In this document: piece after piece, positions 1 through 13,579 of the stretch
How the letters are laid out: every line of letters begins with the position of its first letter
Position numbering within the stretch: the stretch's first letter is position 1
From: Cephalopachus bancanus
Taxonomy: Eukaryota > Chordata > Mammalia > Primates > Tarsiidae
NCBI GenBank assembly: GCA_027257055.1
Contig: JAPVLO010000073.1
Coordinates: 8,079,001-8,143,000 of the forward strand
Direction of reading: 5' to 3'
DNA length: 64,000 nucleotides
Notes under the pieces: model-generated
The model's input: the letters and a program-made list of their open reading frames with translations, nothing else
The model's database searches: none
What the model was told of the DNA's origin: nothing
Position numbers and translations under genes: made by a program

Positions 1-560
1 TTTTAAAGTTAGTGAAGAAGAGAATGTAGGGAAATGAGTTTAGCAAAATATGTACCTGGGAACAAACTTATAGCCATTTTAAATTTTAAAAAATTTTGAC
101 ATGACTATTGGATTATCATGTTACTGTGTAACTCCAAGGATGTTTGTTACAGTCTTCATTTTGACAAACCAAGAATGATAATTTTGCAACTGACAAAATC
201 ATCTGACAATTTGGTAAATGAATAAAGTCGATTTTGTAAACTCATAGGATTATAGAATATTAGAGCCAGAAAGTACTAAGGAGATCATCATTCAATTCAG
301 ACACTTACTAATATTGGAGAGGAAGCTAAGTCCCAGTGGGATACAATAATTTGTCACTAAGAGTTCATCAGTTTTCTTAAAAGCCAGATAAGACTTCAGT
401 TTTCTTTACTTATTGTCTTTTGTGACCTCACAAACTTTTAAAATCGATTCCTAATAAAAGTGTGCTTTTTTTCCTTAAATGATGTATAAGAGGAAGTGGT
501 GAAATTCACCAATAAAATCGATAGAAACTATTGTACGATAAGGAATTTGTCTGGTTTTTG
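1..560. other. AT-rich non-coding sequence
   Basis: No gene or recognisable repeat seen. Confidence 0.6.
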
Positions 561-569
561 TTCTGGGTT

Positions 570-1260
570 CCCAGCATGGGTAGGAGTGTATTTGCTACTC
601 ATGGATCACACCTGAGGTTACGCTAATAAGATAACTCATGATGGCTCCTTGATAGCATCAGGATGAAGATTCGTCTTGTTAGAAAGACTAACGATGTGAT
701 TAGAGTGTTGGGGCTTTGAGCCACATGGTATCAGTCCAACCTCCTGACTTCTGAGCATAGTGGACTGGAAACTGGGTGCAATCACGTGACCAAAAGTAAA
801 AAACTGAACACTGAAACTCGGTGAGCATCCTAGTTGAGGAATACATCTTTGTGCTGGGAAGGGGACACATCTTGATTGATGAAGAGGTGGCACAGAAGCT
901 ATGTTTAGGATCCTCCAAGATATTGTTTTATGTGTCTCTATTTGTATGATCTGGTTTTTATTCCTTATAATAAAATCATCATCTACGTATAGCACTTTTT
1001 TGAGTTCAGTGAGTTCTATTGAGTTATCAAACCTGAGTGTAGTCATTGGAACTCCCCAAATTTGCAACTAGTTTGTCAGAAATGTGAGTGACCTGGAAAC
1101 CTCATTTGAGGCTGGCTCCTGAAGTGAGGATAATCTTTTGGAGGATTGAGCCCTTAACTTATGTGGTCAGCACTAACTCTAAATAGCATCAGAATTGAAA
1201 TACATTGTAGAACATTAGTTGAGATTGGTGACAGAATTGAAGATCAGAATACATGTGCAT
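570..1260 (+). mobile_element. Ancient LTR-like relic (family uncertain)
   Basis: Contains a polyadenylation-like segment (CCTTATAATAAAATCATC), then TGAGTTCAGTGAGTTCT and ATCAAACCTGAG. These resemble the R/U5 part of old mammalian endogenous-retrovirus LTRs and the sequence just downstream. The short open frames at 636-1067 and 700-918 are antisense noise. The exact family was not identified. Confidence 0.45.
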
Positions 1261-1549
1261 TGCAACTCAACCCTGGAATTCCAATGTTACCTTCCTGTTG
1301 ACAGCTAATTTAGTGTAGAGAAGTTGGTCAAGTATGAGTCAAGTTAGCTATGAATTGTTTGTAGAGCATTGAGTTAAAGTGTCTATTTTTTTTCTTTTGG
1401 GTGGCATTTTGCTTTCTCTAGCAGGGAACTTGTGCTCAAAAACATGGACTGGAAAACTTAAGATACATGCTAAGGATATTTTTCATGTTTAAGTAGGTCT
1501 CCCTCATTTCTGTACTTTCTATAACCAAGATAAATATATTGTAAAGGCT

Positions 1550-1685
1550 TGCTACTCAAACTATAGTTCTTGGGCCAAAATCATTGGTTCAGTATTACCA
1601 ATGTGGTTGTTAGAAATAATTTAACCTGTAATTTAACAAGATCCCCAGATCTGTCAAATGTAGATTAATGTGAGAAATTTTATAA
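1550..1685. mobile_element. Degraded MER5-like hAT-Charlie fragment
   Basis: Weak similarity to MER5: a CTCAAACTATAGTTCTTGGG start, a central TTGTTAGAAAT motif, then AACAAGATCCCCAG. Very diverged. Confidence 0.4.
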
Positions 1686-1689
1686 AATT

Positions 1690-4600
1690 TGTAGATAATG
1701 AGAGAGATTTATATTAAACTAAATCTAAACCCTTAAAAAAATGAAGATGAAAATTTTGGCTTATTTTTTTGATCTGTTATTTTTCTTGACAATGAAAATT
1801 CATCTGTAATTGATAAATTCTTCCAAATGTATCCACTGTGATTTTATTCTGTGTTTCATGACATTTGGCATTTGTTAGCATCTGTTAATGTTTCCATATT
1901 GCATATAGGTATTAAAAATTGATTTCTAGATCTCGATTAAATATGGTTGATTGAACACAAGTGTTTATCTGCTCTTGTTGAACTGTCAACAAGGAAAAAT
2001 GCCAACAAGGAATAAATAAAAAACCCATAAACTCTCAATGATAAAGAGAGTAGGAAGGATGCTATAGTAGACAGGAAATGTTTACAGATTTATAGTTCTG
2101 TCGCAAGTTTGGGAATGAATTGTTGTAAGTACACAGAAAGTTAAACAAGTAGAAAAAAATACAAATAAGACAGTGAATATCTGTAGGGAATTCAAAATTA
2201 TACCAAAAATGAAATGTAGCCATAGTATACTATGTGACTCAGCTCTGATAATTTATAATAATGTGTGTAATAATGATAACTTAACAAAAAGTTGTGATAA
2301 AATTTTACTTTAAGGAAAGATTGTGAGGGGAGATGTAGAGGCATGTAAGGGGGGTAAATTCTCATTTTTTATAGTATTATTTCTAGGCAAGTAAATTATA
2401 TTTAAGGCCTTAAAATTAAGTATTAGTTGTATAGGAATGGAAAGTGGTGGTAACACCAGAAAAAAAAATGGCTGAGTTAATACTACTTGTCTCTCTTTGG
2501 CTTTTCCCCATTCCAGCCATACCAGAACATACAGATGCTAATGCATAGGGTAAAGACCTTTGCAGTTACAAGACCTGAGTGCTAGTCCTGACTTGGCCAA
2601 CTATCCATGCATTTCTCGATTAAAAAGACATTATTCCATGATCCTTACACCACTTCATCACCCAAGCTCTGTCATAGGCCTCATAGATATTTTTCTCTAT
2701 TGTAAGCAGTAAGCAGAGTAGGCTAGAAGAGTATTTTCAGCAGCTTTCTCAAAGTGTTAATTTCTTATTTGCTTTGTCACTCAGCCATTTACCTAAGTGG
2801 CTTTAGAATTACTATTTCAGAGAGAAGAATAGACAATTTTTCTTCTCAAGCAGCCAGTTTCAATAACTTGGAGACCAGCATGGAATTATCATTTGCATGA
2901 ATGAGGAGCAATGGTGTCTTTAGTTTGGGCAGATGGAAATGTTTTCAATTCTGACACCCTGTGACATTTGTGAGAAGTTCAAGTATTTCCAGAATTGTAA
3001 AAAGCCATCTGGCCAAAATGATTTGGCCCTGTTAACTTACTTAACCCTGCCCGATTATGTTTCTTAGCTTTATCATAACTTGTGTTCCAAATTTGCATTG
3101 TTTATTCAACAGCAAATATTATATGAAGTGATATGCAGTGTTTTAAAAGGAACCCAGCTACTACTTTGAATTTCGTTTGGATTTCAGAATGCTGGGGATT
3201 GAATGTGCATGCAGAAAATAGCCAGTATTGTTGAACCTGGGCTCAAGACTACATGAGCTTGTCCAAAAGGTTTATATTAGCCATGCCATTGCTACTTCAT
3301 GTCATATCTGCCTTTGCCAACCAATTTCTTACCAGGCAGTAGAGAGCAGGTGATAATTGACACAAGCCAACAATGAATGAGGCCAAATGAGTGAATACTT
3401 TGGACAGAAGGCTTTGTCCACCTATCTCTCTGAGTCTGTCTCTCACTTTTACCCCAACTCTGTCTTTTCTCTCTCTTTTTTCTTAACTTGTCTTTTAGTT
3501 TCTTGTGTCTAACTTTTTTTGAGTTAGTTTTCTTTGTGTCTATTTTCTGCCTTTTTTTTCTCCCCTATTCATTGAGCTCCAAGAAAATAACGTAAGTCGG
3601 AAATGGAATTTTAACTGTGGGTTAGTAGATGAGACCATGGAAGGATAGGAGGTAAGTATAGAAATAAAAATAGAGTTTCAATTTTTGAACTAGTGTTGCC
3701 AATAGCACAAGCAATCTTTTCAGACAAAGAATTATCCTAGTTTTTCCTTTTGCTGGGAAATTGTGACTTGAACCATATTTCCAGCAGAAAAAATACATTT
3801 TAATAGGTGTTCTCTTTTCCTAACTCAAAATAGGACTTTTAATTCAGAGGAAAATGTATTTTGTTTCTACTTGAGGGAGTGGAGATTTATTGCTATTTTT
3901 ATGAAGTGAATAGACACTATTTTATGTGTCTTCTGTTACAAAAATAAGAACTTTCTAGATGAGGGAGATGATTAACTTGTATATCAGGATTAGGCTAATT
4001 ACTACTATCTGGAATTTTCCCAAAATATATCTGGAAGCTGCTTAGTTGCTATAGCATGTTTTATCTCTTTCCTTCCTCATAGTTTTTTCCACTACAGATA
4101 ATTCTGTAAATTCTTGCAGGGAAGGTGCATATTTTTATATCTTTGTATTCCCTGAAGCAGCTAACATTTTAGTTTCTTGGTAAATACTCATTTAATTAAA
4201 AGAAATATCAACCTACTTCCTTTTCTGGCCCTTGCTATAGTTTGTTACCTGTTCATAGAATCATTTAGGGTTTTTGCCTCTGGGTAATAGTGCCACTTAG
4301 ATTCCCAGAGCAGTAAAATTATGTCTTAATTTAGTTCTTTTATTAGCTCAGTTCCAGAATTCTTTTCTCATTGTACAATGTAAATAGGGCAAAGATAAAA
4401 ATTCCTGGCTTATCCTACCCCTTCTGTTGGTGAAATACTAGATATCAAATGGACATCACATTCATTTATTTGTTCATATATTCTCACAATACCCAAATAG
4501 AATTTTAGAATAGACTGTCAACTAAAACACATTTAGCAGTATATTTGCTCCTGTATAGTTGTGGTCTTTGAATGCATTGTAATTTTCCATATTTTTCCAT

Positions 4601-5883
4601 CCTAGAAAATAGATGCAGTCAATTCTCTGTTGCCTTTAAGGTTTTATAAGTCAGTTATATTACTTGAAGGTACACAAATGCCAAGCTATTCCAGGCAAGT
4701 GACTAAATAGTTTCTGCGATCATTTTTTGGCAAAACAACTAATTATACTTTTTAACTTCATAAAAACCAAATATGACTTCAGCAGAATTTTTAAAAATCA
4801 AATAATATATAGGTAGAACTTTATTCTCTTTCTAGTTTTTACTTTTCTTTCAGGACTATTATGAATTATTGTGAGTCATTTTGCAGGGATTTATCTATTA
4901 AGTTATACCTAACTGGGAACAAGTAATGCCATTTGTTTGCTTGCAGATGGGTATTAAAATTTAAAAAGGGTTAAGCAGTTATATAAAAAACAATGACTTA
5001 TATTGCCCATATAATAAAAAGTAGCTACCACAACTAAACAGAAAGACACATTATTTCCTTCTTTCTTTGATCCTGTGACCCCAGGAGTTAATGTAGGGCA
5101 CAAAATGTCAGTGCTGGAAGGATGCCAAGTCACTGGATATAGTAAGTGCCTTTAGTTATTTTCTTTATGAGACTGTCATCCTAGTTGTGCTAGTGCTGAA
5201 TTGACAAAAGCAGAAGAAAACCTTTAGCAAAAGGGACCTTGTTTCTTCCGGTAGAACAAAAGCATCAAGATTACTCTAAGCAATGTGACATTACTCACAT
5301 TTACTACATATATTGAAAATAATGAATGGAATACCTTATTTTTGTATTTTAAAGTTGACTTATACAAAGGTTTAGCAAATCTATCTGTATTTGAACTGAG
5401 TGAGATTTTGAAAGTATAATTTTTAACTAATTCATTTTTAAGTTCTCAGAAAAATTGAACACTAATTTCTGTTCTTCTTTGGTAAAGATACTGAAGTACT
5501 ATTTGGTTTTAGGGAACTGAACTGCTTTTGACTCTGTGCTTTTGTCATTTAGAGCACTGAGGTAGTAATTGAATATTTGTAACCCAAATTAAATTATTTT
5601 TCTTCTATCATTTGCTCTGCTTTTTGGCTTATCAAACTTGATTGCATTTGCCTTTTCTTACTTTGAGAAATGTGGTGTGAACATGTGAAGTAGCAAAAAA
5701 CAAAAAACAAAAACACTGATTTTCCTAAGTATATAAACCAATATGTCAGTGTTTTGTATAAACTTTTTTCTTGCAGGATGGAAAATTGTGATTCTGAAAT
5801 AACATCTTTTTTTTTTTTTTTTTTTGGCCATGATTAGGAGATGGTGAAATGAATCATCAGCAACTAAATAAATACTGTTAAAA
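1690..5883. other. Non-coding sequence with few repeats
   Basis: AT-rich unique sequence. A CT-rich stretch lies at 3420-3560, a weak MIR-like segment near 2540-2640, and a poly(T) run at 5808-5825. The 2750-3400 part is comparatively complex and could include a constrained element, but nothing in it is diagnostic. Confidence 0.5.
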
Positions 5884-5898
5884 AAATTCTTTACTTCA

Positions 5899-6190
5899 GG
5901 CCGGGCTTGGTGGCTCAGCCTGTTATCCCGTGCTTTGGGAGGCCGAGGTGAGTGAATTGCCTGAGCCCGAGGGTTCGAGACCTGCCTGGGCAACTTGGCG
6001 AGACCTCATCTTTACAATAAAAATCAAAAAATTAGCTGGGTGTGGTGGCGCGCGCCTGGAGTTCCAGCTACTTGGAAGGCTGAGGTGGAAGAATCACCGG
6101 AGCCCAGCAGATTAAGGCTGCAGTGGCCGGGAGCGGCCACTGCACTCCAGTCTGGGCGACTGAGTGAGACAACAACTCAAAAAAAAAAAA
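5899..6190 (+). mobile_element. Alu SINE, strepsirrhine-type, full length
   Basis: Dimeric 7SL-derived Alu starting GGCCGGGCTTGGTGGCTCAG and ending in an A tail. It is flanked by near-identical target duplications (AAATTCTTTACTTCA / AAATTCTTTTCTTCA). It carries GAGGTGAGTG in the left arm and GGCCGGGAGCGGCC in the right arm. Confidence 0.95.
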
Positions 6191-6474
6191 TTCTTTTCTT
6201 CAAACAGGAAAGATCATTTTTATAAGGCATCTAAATGGCTCTTCCAGCATGCCAATTCGTATAAATGAATATAGATTGAGTCTGAAAATAAATTTTACTT
6301 TATTTTTGTGACCACTATAAATGCCATGAAAGAACTAAGGTGGAGGAAGTTACCATAGTTCCACCAAACCCTATTGCCACTACAAATTGAACCAATCCCC
6401 CATACCTTTGCAACATTTCAACTTGGCAAAAACGATATATAGTTGACATTCATATTTGTGCATTTCTATCTGTT

Positions 6475-6905
6475 TGTAGTGGGTTGAATTGTTAATCCCT
6501 TCCAAAAAACATATTAAAGTTATAACCCCCAATACCTGTGAAAGTGACCTTATTTTGAAATAGGGTCTTTTCAGATGTAATCAATTTAATATGAAGTCAT
6601 ATTGTAATCAGTTCAGTGACTGGTGCCTTTATAAGAGATAGGGAGATTTGGACATAGGGAATAAGGCCATGTAATGATGGAGACAGATAATGGAGTGATT
6701 CCAAGGAATCCCAAGGATTGCTGGCACCCGCTAGAAGCTCACAAGAGACAAAGAAAGATCCTTCCATAGAGCCTTCAGGGAAAGCATGGCCTTGCTAACA
6801 CCTTGATTTCGAACTTCTAGCTGCCAGACTGTGAGAGAATAAATTTCTTTTTTAAGTCACCCAGTTTGTGGTACTTTCTTACGGCAATCCTCAGAAACTA
6901 ATACA
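6475..6905 (+). mobile_element. Solo LTR of ERVL-MaLR type
   Basis: About 430 bp with the hallmarks of a mammalian MaLR-type LTR: GGGTTGAATTGT near the start, GTGACCTTATTTTGAAATAG, ACACCTTGATTTCGAACTTC, CTGTGAGAGAATAAATTTCT as the poly(A) region, and an end at CTAATACA. No internal region adjoins it. The subfamily was not assigned. Confidence 0.8.
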
Positions 6906-8190
6906 CTGCTCCTCTGTTTAAGTGTTCACTCCCAGATGAAAAACATTAATCTACCGAAGGACATACTTGCTTAGAAATCTGCAAGGAGCTTATCTGAAAA
7001 TCTTCTGTTAGATTTAATAATTTAAAGATTTTTGCCTGCCTTTTGAGAGTTATATGGTTTTAATTCTAGACCAATGCATTGTAGAGATATTAATTAGATT
7101 TCTGTAGGCCATTCTCTAACCTGTGTACTGATGATCAGTCTTGGAGTTACACAAATTTGAATATTAATCTCTACACAACTTCCTTTTGGGCTAGCCAGTC
7201 AACTTTTCTAAGCCTCAAATGTGTGCAACATGTTCACCTTCCTCTTTGCTTTCATATAGCACGTCTTCACAACTACTTTTGCCATCTTTTTCTCTCTTCT
7301 ACTTTCTATTATTTATCCTGGAGTTGATTGAAACAATACTAAGTTTCGAATTAATCACTGCAAATAAAAGGAACTAAACGACAGTTCCATATTTAGACTC
7401 TACTTTTGGGTTATTTCTGACCATGATTATACCAATAGATGATACTCAGTGTATTCAAGTTGCAGGTCTTAACTCATAGGTAGTTAATTAAATCAATTAC
7501 TAGATCATGCTAGCATAAAAAACTAGAATAGAAAATAGTAGCATATGTTATGTAGAGTAAGAATAAATATTTTCCTTTCATGAAACTTTTGTGTGCTGCA
7601 ATGTGCTATATTTATTTTAATATGGAACATAGTTTTAAAAGGTTTAGAAGACAAGTATCTAAATAATTGCAAATTTTAGTTATTCTAATCTATATTCCTC
7701 TTTCCAGCATCCTAGTAATTTATGATGATGTTTGAGTACTGTTAGTTACTTAAGTTAAACAATAAAGTAACCAGGATATGTGATCACTGATTTTGTTTCC
7801 TAGTGACTGGGATTGTCTTTCTGGTTGTTGCTGAAAGCCTTGTTACTTTACCTGTTTCTCTATTGACTAGGTGTTGACAAGGTGGAATTGTTCTGTTTTT
7901 CTTTTTAGTTCTTAGTTGTATCAGTCTTTACTTCAGAAAGTATGCACTCAATAAAATATGATTTCTGGCTATGGTGATTCTTGATTTTCCTACTTTTAGG
8001 ATAATTGCTGATGCTAAAAAGTTATAAGGCTTTCCTCTGCTCCCTGCTGAATGACAGTTGTCTAAGAGGTCATAATTGTACATATATATGAGAAATTCCA
8101 AGGTTTACAGTAGGTGTTAGCAAGCTAACAACCTGTCAACTTGTTTTAAATGGAGACCAAATTTCTCTCATTATTGCCCATAAAAATTTA
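6906..8190. other. AT-rich non-coding sequence
   Basis: No gene or clear repeat recognised. Confidence 0.55.
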
Positions 8191-8194
8191 CTTA

Positions 8195-8350
8195 TGATAT
8201 TTTGGTAAGTTACTTAAACTTCCTTAACCTCAGTTTTCTTACCTATAATATAAAATATGGTTACTGATAGAATCCTCATCATAGAAGTTAAATGAGTTTA
8301 TATGTCTGCTAATGCTTAGCGTTTACTAAGTGCTAATGATGATGATATTG
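8195..8350 (+). mobile_element. MIR SINE fragment
   Basis: Resembles the MIR core and 3' part: a TTACTTAAACTTCCTTAACCTC segment, then TCAGTTTTCTTACC, and GTTAAATGAG followed by GCTTAGCG. Confidence 0.6.
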
Positions 8351-8439
8351 ATGATGCCGTTAACCATATCATTTGGCTTCGGGTATAATTATTTTTGTCT
8401 GTCTAGAGTTGGCTCTGCTTGCATTTGAGGTTAGTGCAG

Positions 8440-9060
8440 TAATTTGGTTAACACTACTACAACCAAATAAAGAGATTAGAGATGAGCATAGCTGGACGAT
8501 TGCATTCAGTTTCCTGTACTATATCTTAAGACAGGCTTTAATGACTTGGATCGTGTCCAGAGAAGAGTGATCTGGATTGTTTTAAGGACATGGGTTTCTT
8601 CAGAGTGAAGCAAGGAAAATTTAGGGACAGGGAGCATAATCCACAACTTGTAGGGCTGCCCTCTGGAATGTAGATTAGAGTTTTTCCTCTTTTTTTGTTC
8701 CCTGAAATAGAACTATTAGAGATTAGAAAGAAACAAGTATCTCAGGCTAACATGAGAAGAAGAAAATCTGTTCACTTCTAGAGCTTTTCAAAAATGTAAG
8801 AGGCTGACATATACGGAACTGACCTACTTACTAGAGAATGGTAACATTTGTTGGTCATGTTGTGTAATTTAGGGGCTTGGTCAGGAGATGACAGGGTGCG
8901 AACGAAAGTCTTCATTCATTCTGAGATTGGAAATCTTTGATGCTATTTTTAAAGTGTGAGCAGCTCTTGTCTGGATTAAGAGTGAAAATAGTGGAATCAG
9001 AGATAATATGAAGTTTGCCGAAGGCAGAATGACAGGCTTTTGCAAGAGTATATTTGGAGA
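8440..9060 (+). mobile_element. CR1/L3-like LINE fossil
   Basis: A segment with GCATTCAGTT, then GATCGTGTCCAGAGAAGAG and GGAAATCTTTGATGCTATTT resembles the 3' reverse-transcriptase end of CR1/L3 LINEs. It is too decayed to translate. The 65-codon frame at 8373-8570 overlaps it and has no gene features. Confidence 0.4.
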
Positions 9061-10093
9061 ACAGGGAGAATGTAAAACTCTCTTTTCTGTATATTCTTGA
9101 ATTTATGTAATAAACATGTTACTTTTGCAGTAAAATATATTAAGATAAAATGATGTCAAAATTTTTCATATTTAAAAAATAATATATTTTAAAATAATAA
9201 TGTGGCGTCATGATGATAAGTCTGGGACTTCAAGTCATGGAGACCTTAGGAAGAGACTTAATATAAAAATTTCTTTCTGAAGCTAGAGTGTTTAAAGATC
9301 ACAGGGTTGGCTTTTTCCAACACAGCAAAAATCTTTATTGATAGGCCCACCAGTGCCGAGAAAGGCACTCACAGCTGTTTGACAGTGTTCACTTTGGAGT
9401 AGTGGAAAGATTCAGTAGGTTTGCATATTTGTCTGATAATTATTTTACTCAGTATTTCCTTCCTCATGACCAATAATTCACCAAGATAGGTTAGCATAAT
9501 TTTTCTCACACCCTAGAGTAGGCATGGATAATATAATCCAATGCCAGACATAATCTATATATATGAGAATGTCTTGTATCTTAAACATACTTTTACAGAT
9601 ATATAATCAACAGTTTTATAGTGTCCTCATAATTTTAAGATTTTAATTGAGAATTTGGTCATAAATATTCCTGTGTTTTATATCTTACGACTTTAGTGAA
9701 GCTAAAATTGGATTTTTTTTTTCCAGAATGACATGAAAGTTTGTGCTGAGTTACTAACATATTCCACCTGGTGTTCTGAGCATTTACAGTGAGAAACAGT
9801 TGGCCTGAGTAGTATAGCCTAGTGTTGGGGAAGAATTCTCTTATCAATAAAATACAGATCACCTATTGTTACATTAACTTAGTAAACGTTTTGTCTAAAA
9901 GGCTACCTGCCCTTTTCCTACAACCTATATACCACAGTAAAATGGAACAGATACATCTGCCATGGCAAGGTGGAGTCCTCTCCACTAAATTATGAATCAG
10001 CATCAGGATATTAAAGAATTATTTTTGAGTATACTTAGACATTAGTATTTTAAATACTCTGGGAAGATGAATGTGCTTTTACTCAATTTGTTT
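9061..10093. other. AT-rich non-coding sequence
   Basis: Nothing recognisable as a gene or repeat. Confidence 0.55.
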
Positions 10094-10108
10094 AGAATTT
10101 CTTCCTTG

Positions 10109-10400
10109 AAGCCGTGCTCAGTGACTCAGCCTGTAATCCCGTGCTTTGGGAGGTTGAGGTGAGTGGATTGCCTGAGCCCACGAGTTCAAGACCCACCTGG
10201 GCAACTTGGTGAGACCTCATCTCTACAATAAATCAAAAAATTAGCTGGGCGTGTCAGCACGTGCCTGTAGTTCCAACTACTTGGAAGGCTGAGGTGGAAA
10301 GATCGCCGGAGCCTAGCAGGTCAAGACTGCGGTGACTGGGAGCGGCCACTGCACTCCAGTCTGGGTGACAGAGTGAGGCTCCAACTCAAAAAAGAAAAAA
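10109..10400 (+). mobile_element. Alu SINE, strepsirrhine-type, full length
   Basis: Same subfamily features as the copy near 6 kb. Target duplications are AGAATTTCTTCCTTG (10094-10108) and AGAATTTCTTTCTTG (10401-10415). An A-rich tail precedes the right duplication. Confidence 0.95.
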
Positions 10401-10627
10401 AGAATTTCTTTCTTGTTTTATATGAAACTCTTCAAAAAGTTTTCAAGCAAATTATTATTGAAGGATTAAAAAATAACTATTTTCATAATTCTATATCACA
10501 ACTTGCCAAAAATTTTTGAGAAAATGTAATATCAAAAATACCTCCAAAGTTTTATGTTTTCTACAATAGAAAAGAGAAGCTAACAATTTAAAATACTTAT
10601 TCAAAATTAAGTTTTAAAATTCTGTGA

Positions 10628-12520
10628 TAAGTCTCAGGGTATAAAATAAATGTAAAAAAGACAATCACATTTCTTTCCACCAATAATAAACAAACAGAAA
10701 CCCAAATAAAAAGCACAATACCATTCACAATAGCCACAAAAAAAATGAAATACCTTGGCATCTTCCTAACCAGGGACGTGAAAGACCTTTACAATGAAAA
10801 CTACAAAACACTTCTCAAAGAAATGAAAGATGAAATAAACAAGTGGAAAAATATCCCATGCTCATGGATTGGAAGAATCAACATTGTGAAGATGTCCATC
10901 TTGCCTAAGGCAATCTACAGATTTAATGCAATACCCATCAAATTACCAGCAACATTCTTCTCAGACCTAGAAAAAACAATACAGAAATCCATATGGAAAC
11001 ACAAACAACCAAGAATAGCCAGAACAATCCTCAGCAAAAAAAAAAAAAAAAAAAAAAAAAGGCAGGAGGTATCACATTACCAGACTTCAAACTTTACTAT
11101 AAAGCTGCAATAATCAAAACAGCTTGGTATTGGTATAGGAACAGGCATATAGACCAATGGAATAGAATTGAGATTCCATAAGCAAAACCTCAATTTCTCA
11201 ACCAACTCATCTTCGACAAAGCCTCCACCACCTACCACTGGGGAGAGGACAACCTTTTCAGTAAATGGTGCTGGGAAAACTGGCTGACCACATGCAGAAG
11301 ATTCAAACAAGACCCCTATCTATCCCCATACACAAAAATTAACTCTAAATGGATCAGAGACCTAAATGTAAAACCTCAAACCATAAGAACCTTAGAAAAT
11401 ATAGGACACACCCTTATGGAAATTGGAACTGGCATCCAATTCCTGAACAAAACCCAAAATGCATGGGCCATAAGAGATAAGATAGGCAAGTGGGACCTCC
11501 TTATACTGACAAGCTTCTGCAAAGCCAAAGAAACCACCAAGAGAGCAGGGAGACAGCCCACAGACTGGGAAAAAGTATTTGCCAAATCCATGTCTGACAA
11601 AGGCTTAACATTTTGGATCTATAAGGAACTCAAGCATGCTGAAAAGAAAAAAACAAACAACCCCATTACAAAATGGGCAAAAGATATGAACAGACACTTC
11701 TCAAAAGAAGACATATGAGTAGCCTACAAACACATGAAGAAATGTTCAACCTCACTAATCATCAAGGAGATGCAAATTAAAACTACACTGAGATACCACC
11801 TAACTCCAGTGAGAATCGCCATTATCAGTAACTCAAAAAATAACAGATGCTGGAGAAGATGTGGTGAAAAGGGAACACTTCTACACTGTTGGTGGGAGTG
11901 TAAACTAGTGCAACCTCTGTGGAATGCAGTGTGGTGATTCCTAAAATCTCTAAATATCGACCTCCCATATGACCCCGCAATCCCACTACTGGGAATATAC
12001 CCTGAAGAACTCAAATCACTCTATAAAAAAGATACCTGCACACGCATGTTTATCGCAGCATTGTTCACAATAGCAAGAACCTGGAACCAACCATGCTGTC
12101 CATCAAAAGAGGATTGAATTTAAAAAATGTGGTACATATACACGATGGAATACTACACAGCTATAAAAAAGAACAAAATCATGAATTTTCTGACAACCTG
12201 GATAGAACTAGAGTCTATAATACTGAGTGATCTCTCACAGAAACAAAGATCTGAGTATCACATGTTCTCACTCATAAGTGGACCTTGAACATTTATTATA
12301 ATACTATAAGTAAAGAATCACCAGGGGTGGGAATCTATGGGGGGGGGACAGAGAGGGCAAGGGTGGTGGGTTTAATGGTAGCCAATATCTGTCTGGGGAT
12401 GGGGGGACACCCCTTATCAACAGGGGACCCTGAATGATGCATATTTGTATACCTAACCCTTAACTGTACCCCACAACTTTAAAAGAAAAAATATGTCTAA
12501 AAATAAAAATAAAATAAAAT
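10628..12520 (+). mobile_element. 5'-truncated LINE-1 (3' part of ORF2 plus 3' UTR)
   Basis: Sense-strand remnants of the C-terminal half of L1 ORF2p occur in different frames at 10745-11113, 11416-11718 and 11734-11937. They are followed by a G-rich 3' UTR (12330-12412), the ending CCTTAACTGTACCCCACAAC, and an AAAAT-rich tail. Target duplications AAAATTCTGTGA / AAAATTTTGTGA flank it. A run of about 22 A at 11036-11060 interrupts ORF2, and other stops make it non-functional. The short 31.8 kb element shares the same 3' UTR ending. Confidence 0.93.
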
Positions 12521-12532
12521 AAAATTTTGTGA

Positions 12533-13575
12533 CATAGTGCACCTTTTACTTGAGTAATCTATACTAGACTGCATTATATTAGACAGTCTTAAGAGTTCTT
12601 CTTAAGAGAGCACATTGATGAAAACTATAGAAAATCTAGAATGAGTATCTGATTTATATGGATCAATATTTCTACAAATATTCTTTCCTATTTTAAGATA
12701 TTTTGAGTTCAAGGTCCCAATTGGAAACAACAGAGAACACCCTTTTTTTTTCATTATCTGAAGAAAGTTATACTTATGAAATCCAGGTAGTTAGCATGAC
12801 TGGTATCATACAAAATAGTCCAAAGAAATGAAACACAGTACTTTTTTCTGGTTTTTTATATTTAATTGTATACTTACATACTTATTAAATTCTATGTAAC
12901 ATATTTGTGAAATTTCTGAAAGAGCAATACAATTGACAGTTGAAATAGAACTAGGTCAGTCTTAAAATCAAAGACATAGGCTGCAATTTTACATCACATT
13001 TGGGTTTTTATATACAGAACTACCCGGAATATCTAAGATCTCTTTCATATATTTGCCCTTTGGGGAGATAGTCGAGAGCTGGAGAGACAGTTTGACCCTC
13101 TGCTAATTTCATGGGAGATGTATTTTTAAAATCCCTGAAATGAGAATATCCAGCAAATACTGAGTGATAATAACTCTGAAGATGATGGGTGTATGTCTTT
13201 GAGGCTATGCATGGAAGTAAGGGTTTTGAGTATGTGTGGTTTCAGATTAGGGAAGGCCTCAGAGGATGGCGTATAGAGTGTATCTCCATTTCCTTTTCTC
13301 TTTCATTTTCAACTTCTTCTTTTATTCCTAACTTTTGAGAACTAGAGATTAGGTGGAAGACCAGGGCTTGACTACAGAGAGACACACGGTTGAAATATGG
13401 AAAACTAATTTTTGTAGCCTTATAAGTTAGTTCTGGTCTTTAAAATTTGGCATAGTCATTTTTTTCCCCCTGGGATACCAGTTTCTACCATGGTTAGCAT
13501 AGAATAGAAAACTTTTTTTCTTTCTGAAGCCAGCTCCTGCTTTTTTCTTCTTCCGAACTTTCTCTCAGTTGTTCA
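12533..13575. other. Non-coding sequence
   Basis: AT-rich with poly(T) stretches. No gene or defined repeat seen. Confidence 0.55.
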
Positions 13576-13579
13576 ACAC

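Noticed and set aside
8373..8570. 65-codon hydrophobic frame that looks like a small membrane protein
   Set aside because: It overlaps a decayed LINE relic, and I see no conserved start context, splice signals or promoter.
10745..11937. Frames with reverse-transcriptase-like sequence
   Set aside because: Fragments of L1 ORF2 within one truncated, frameshifted element, not host genes.
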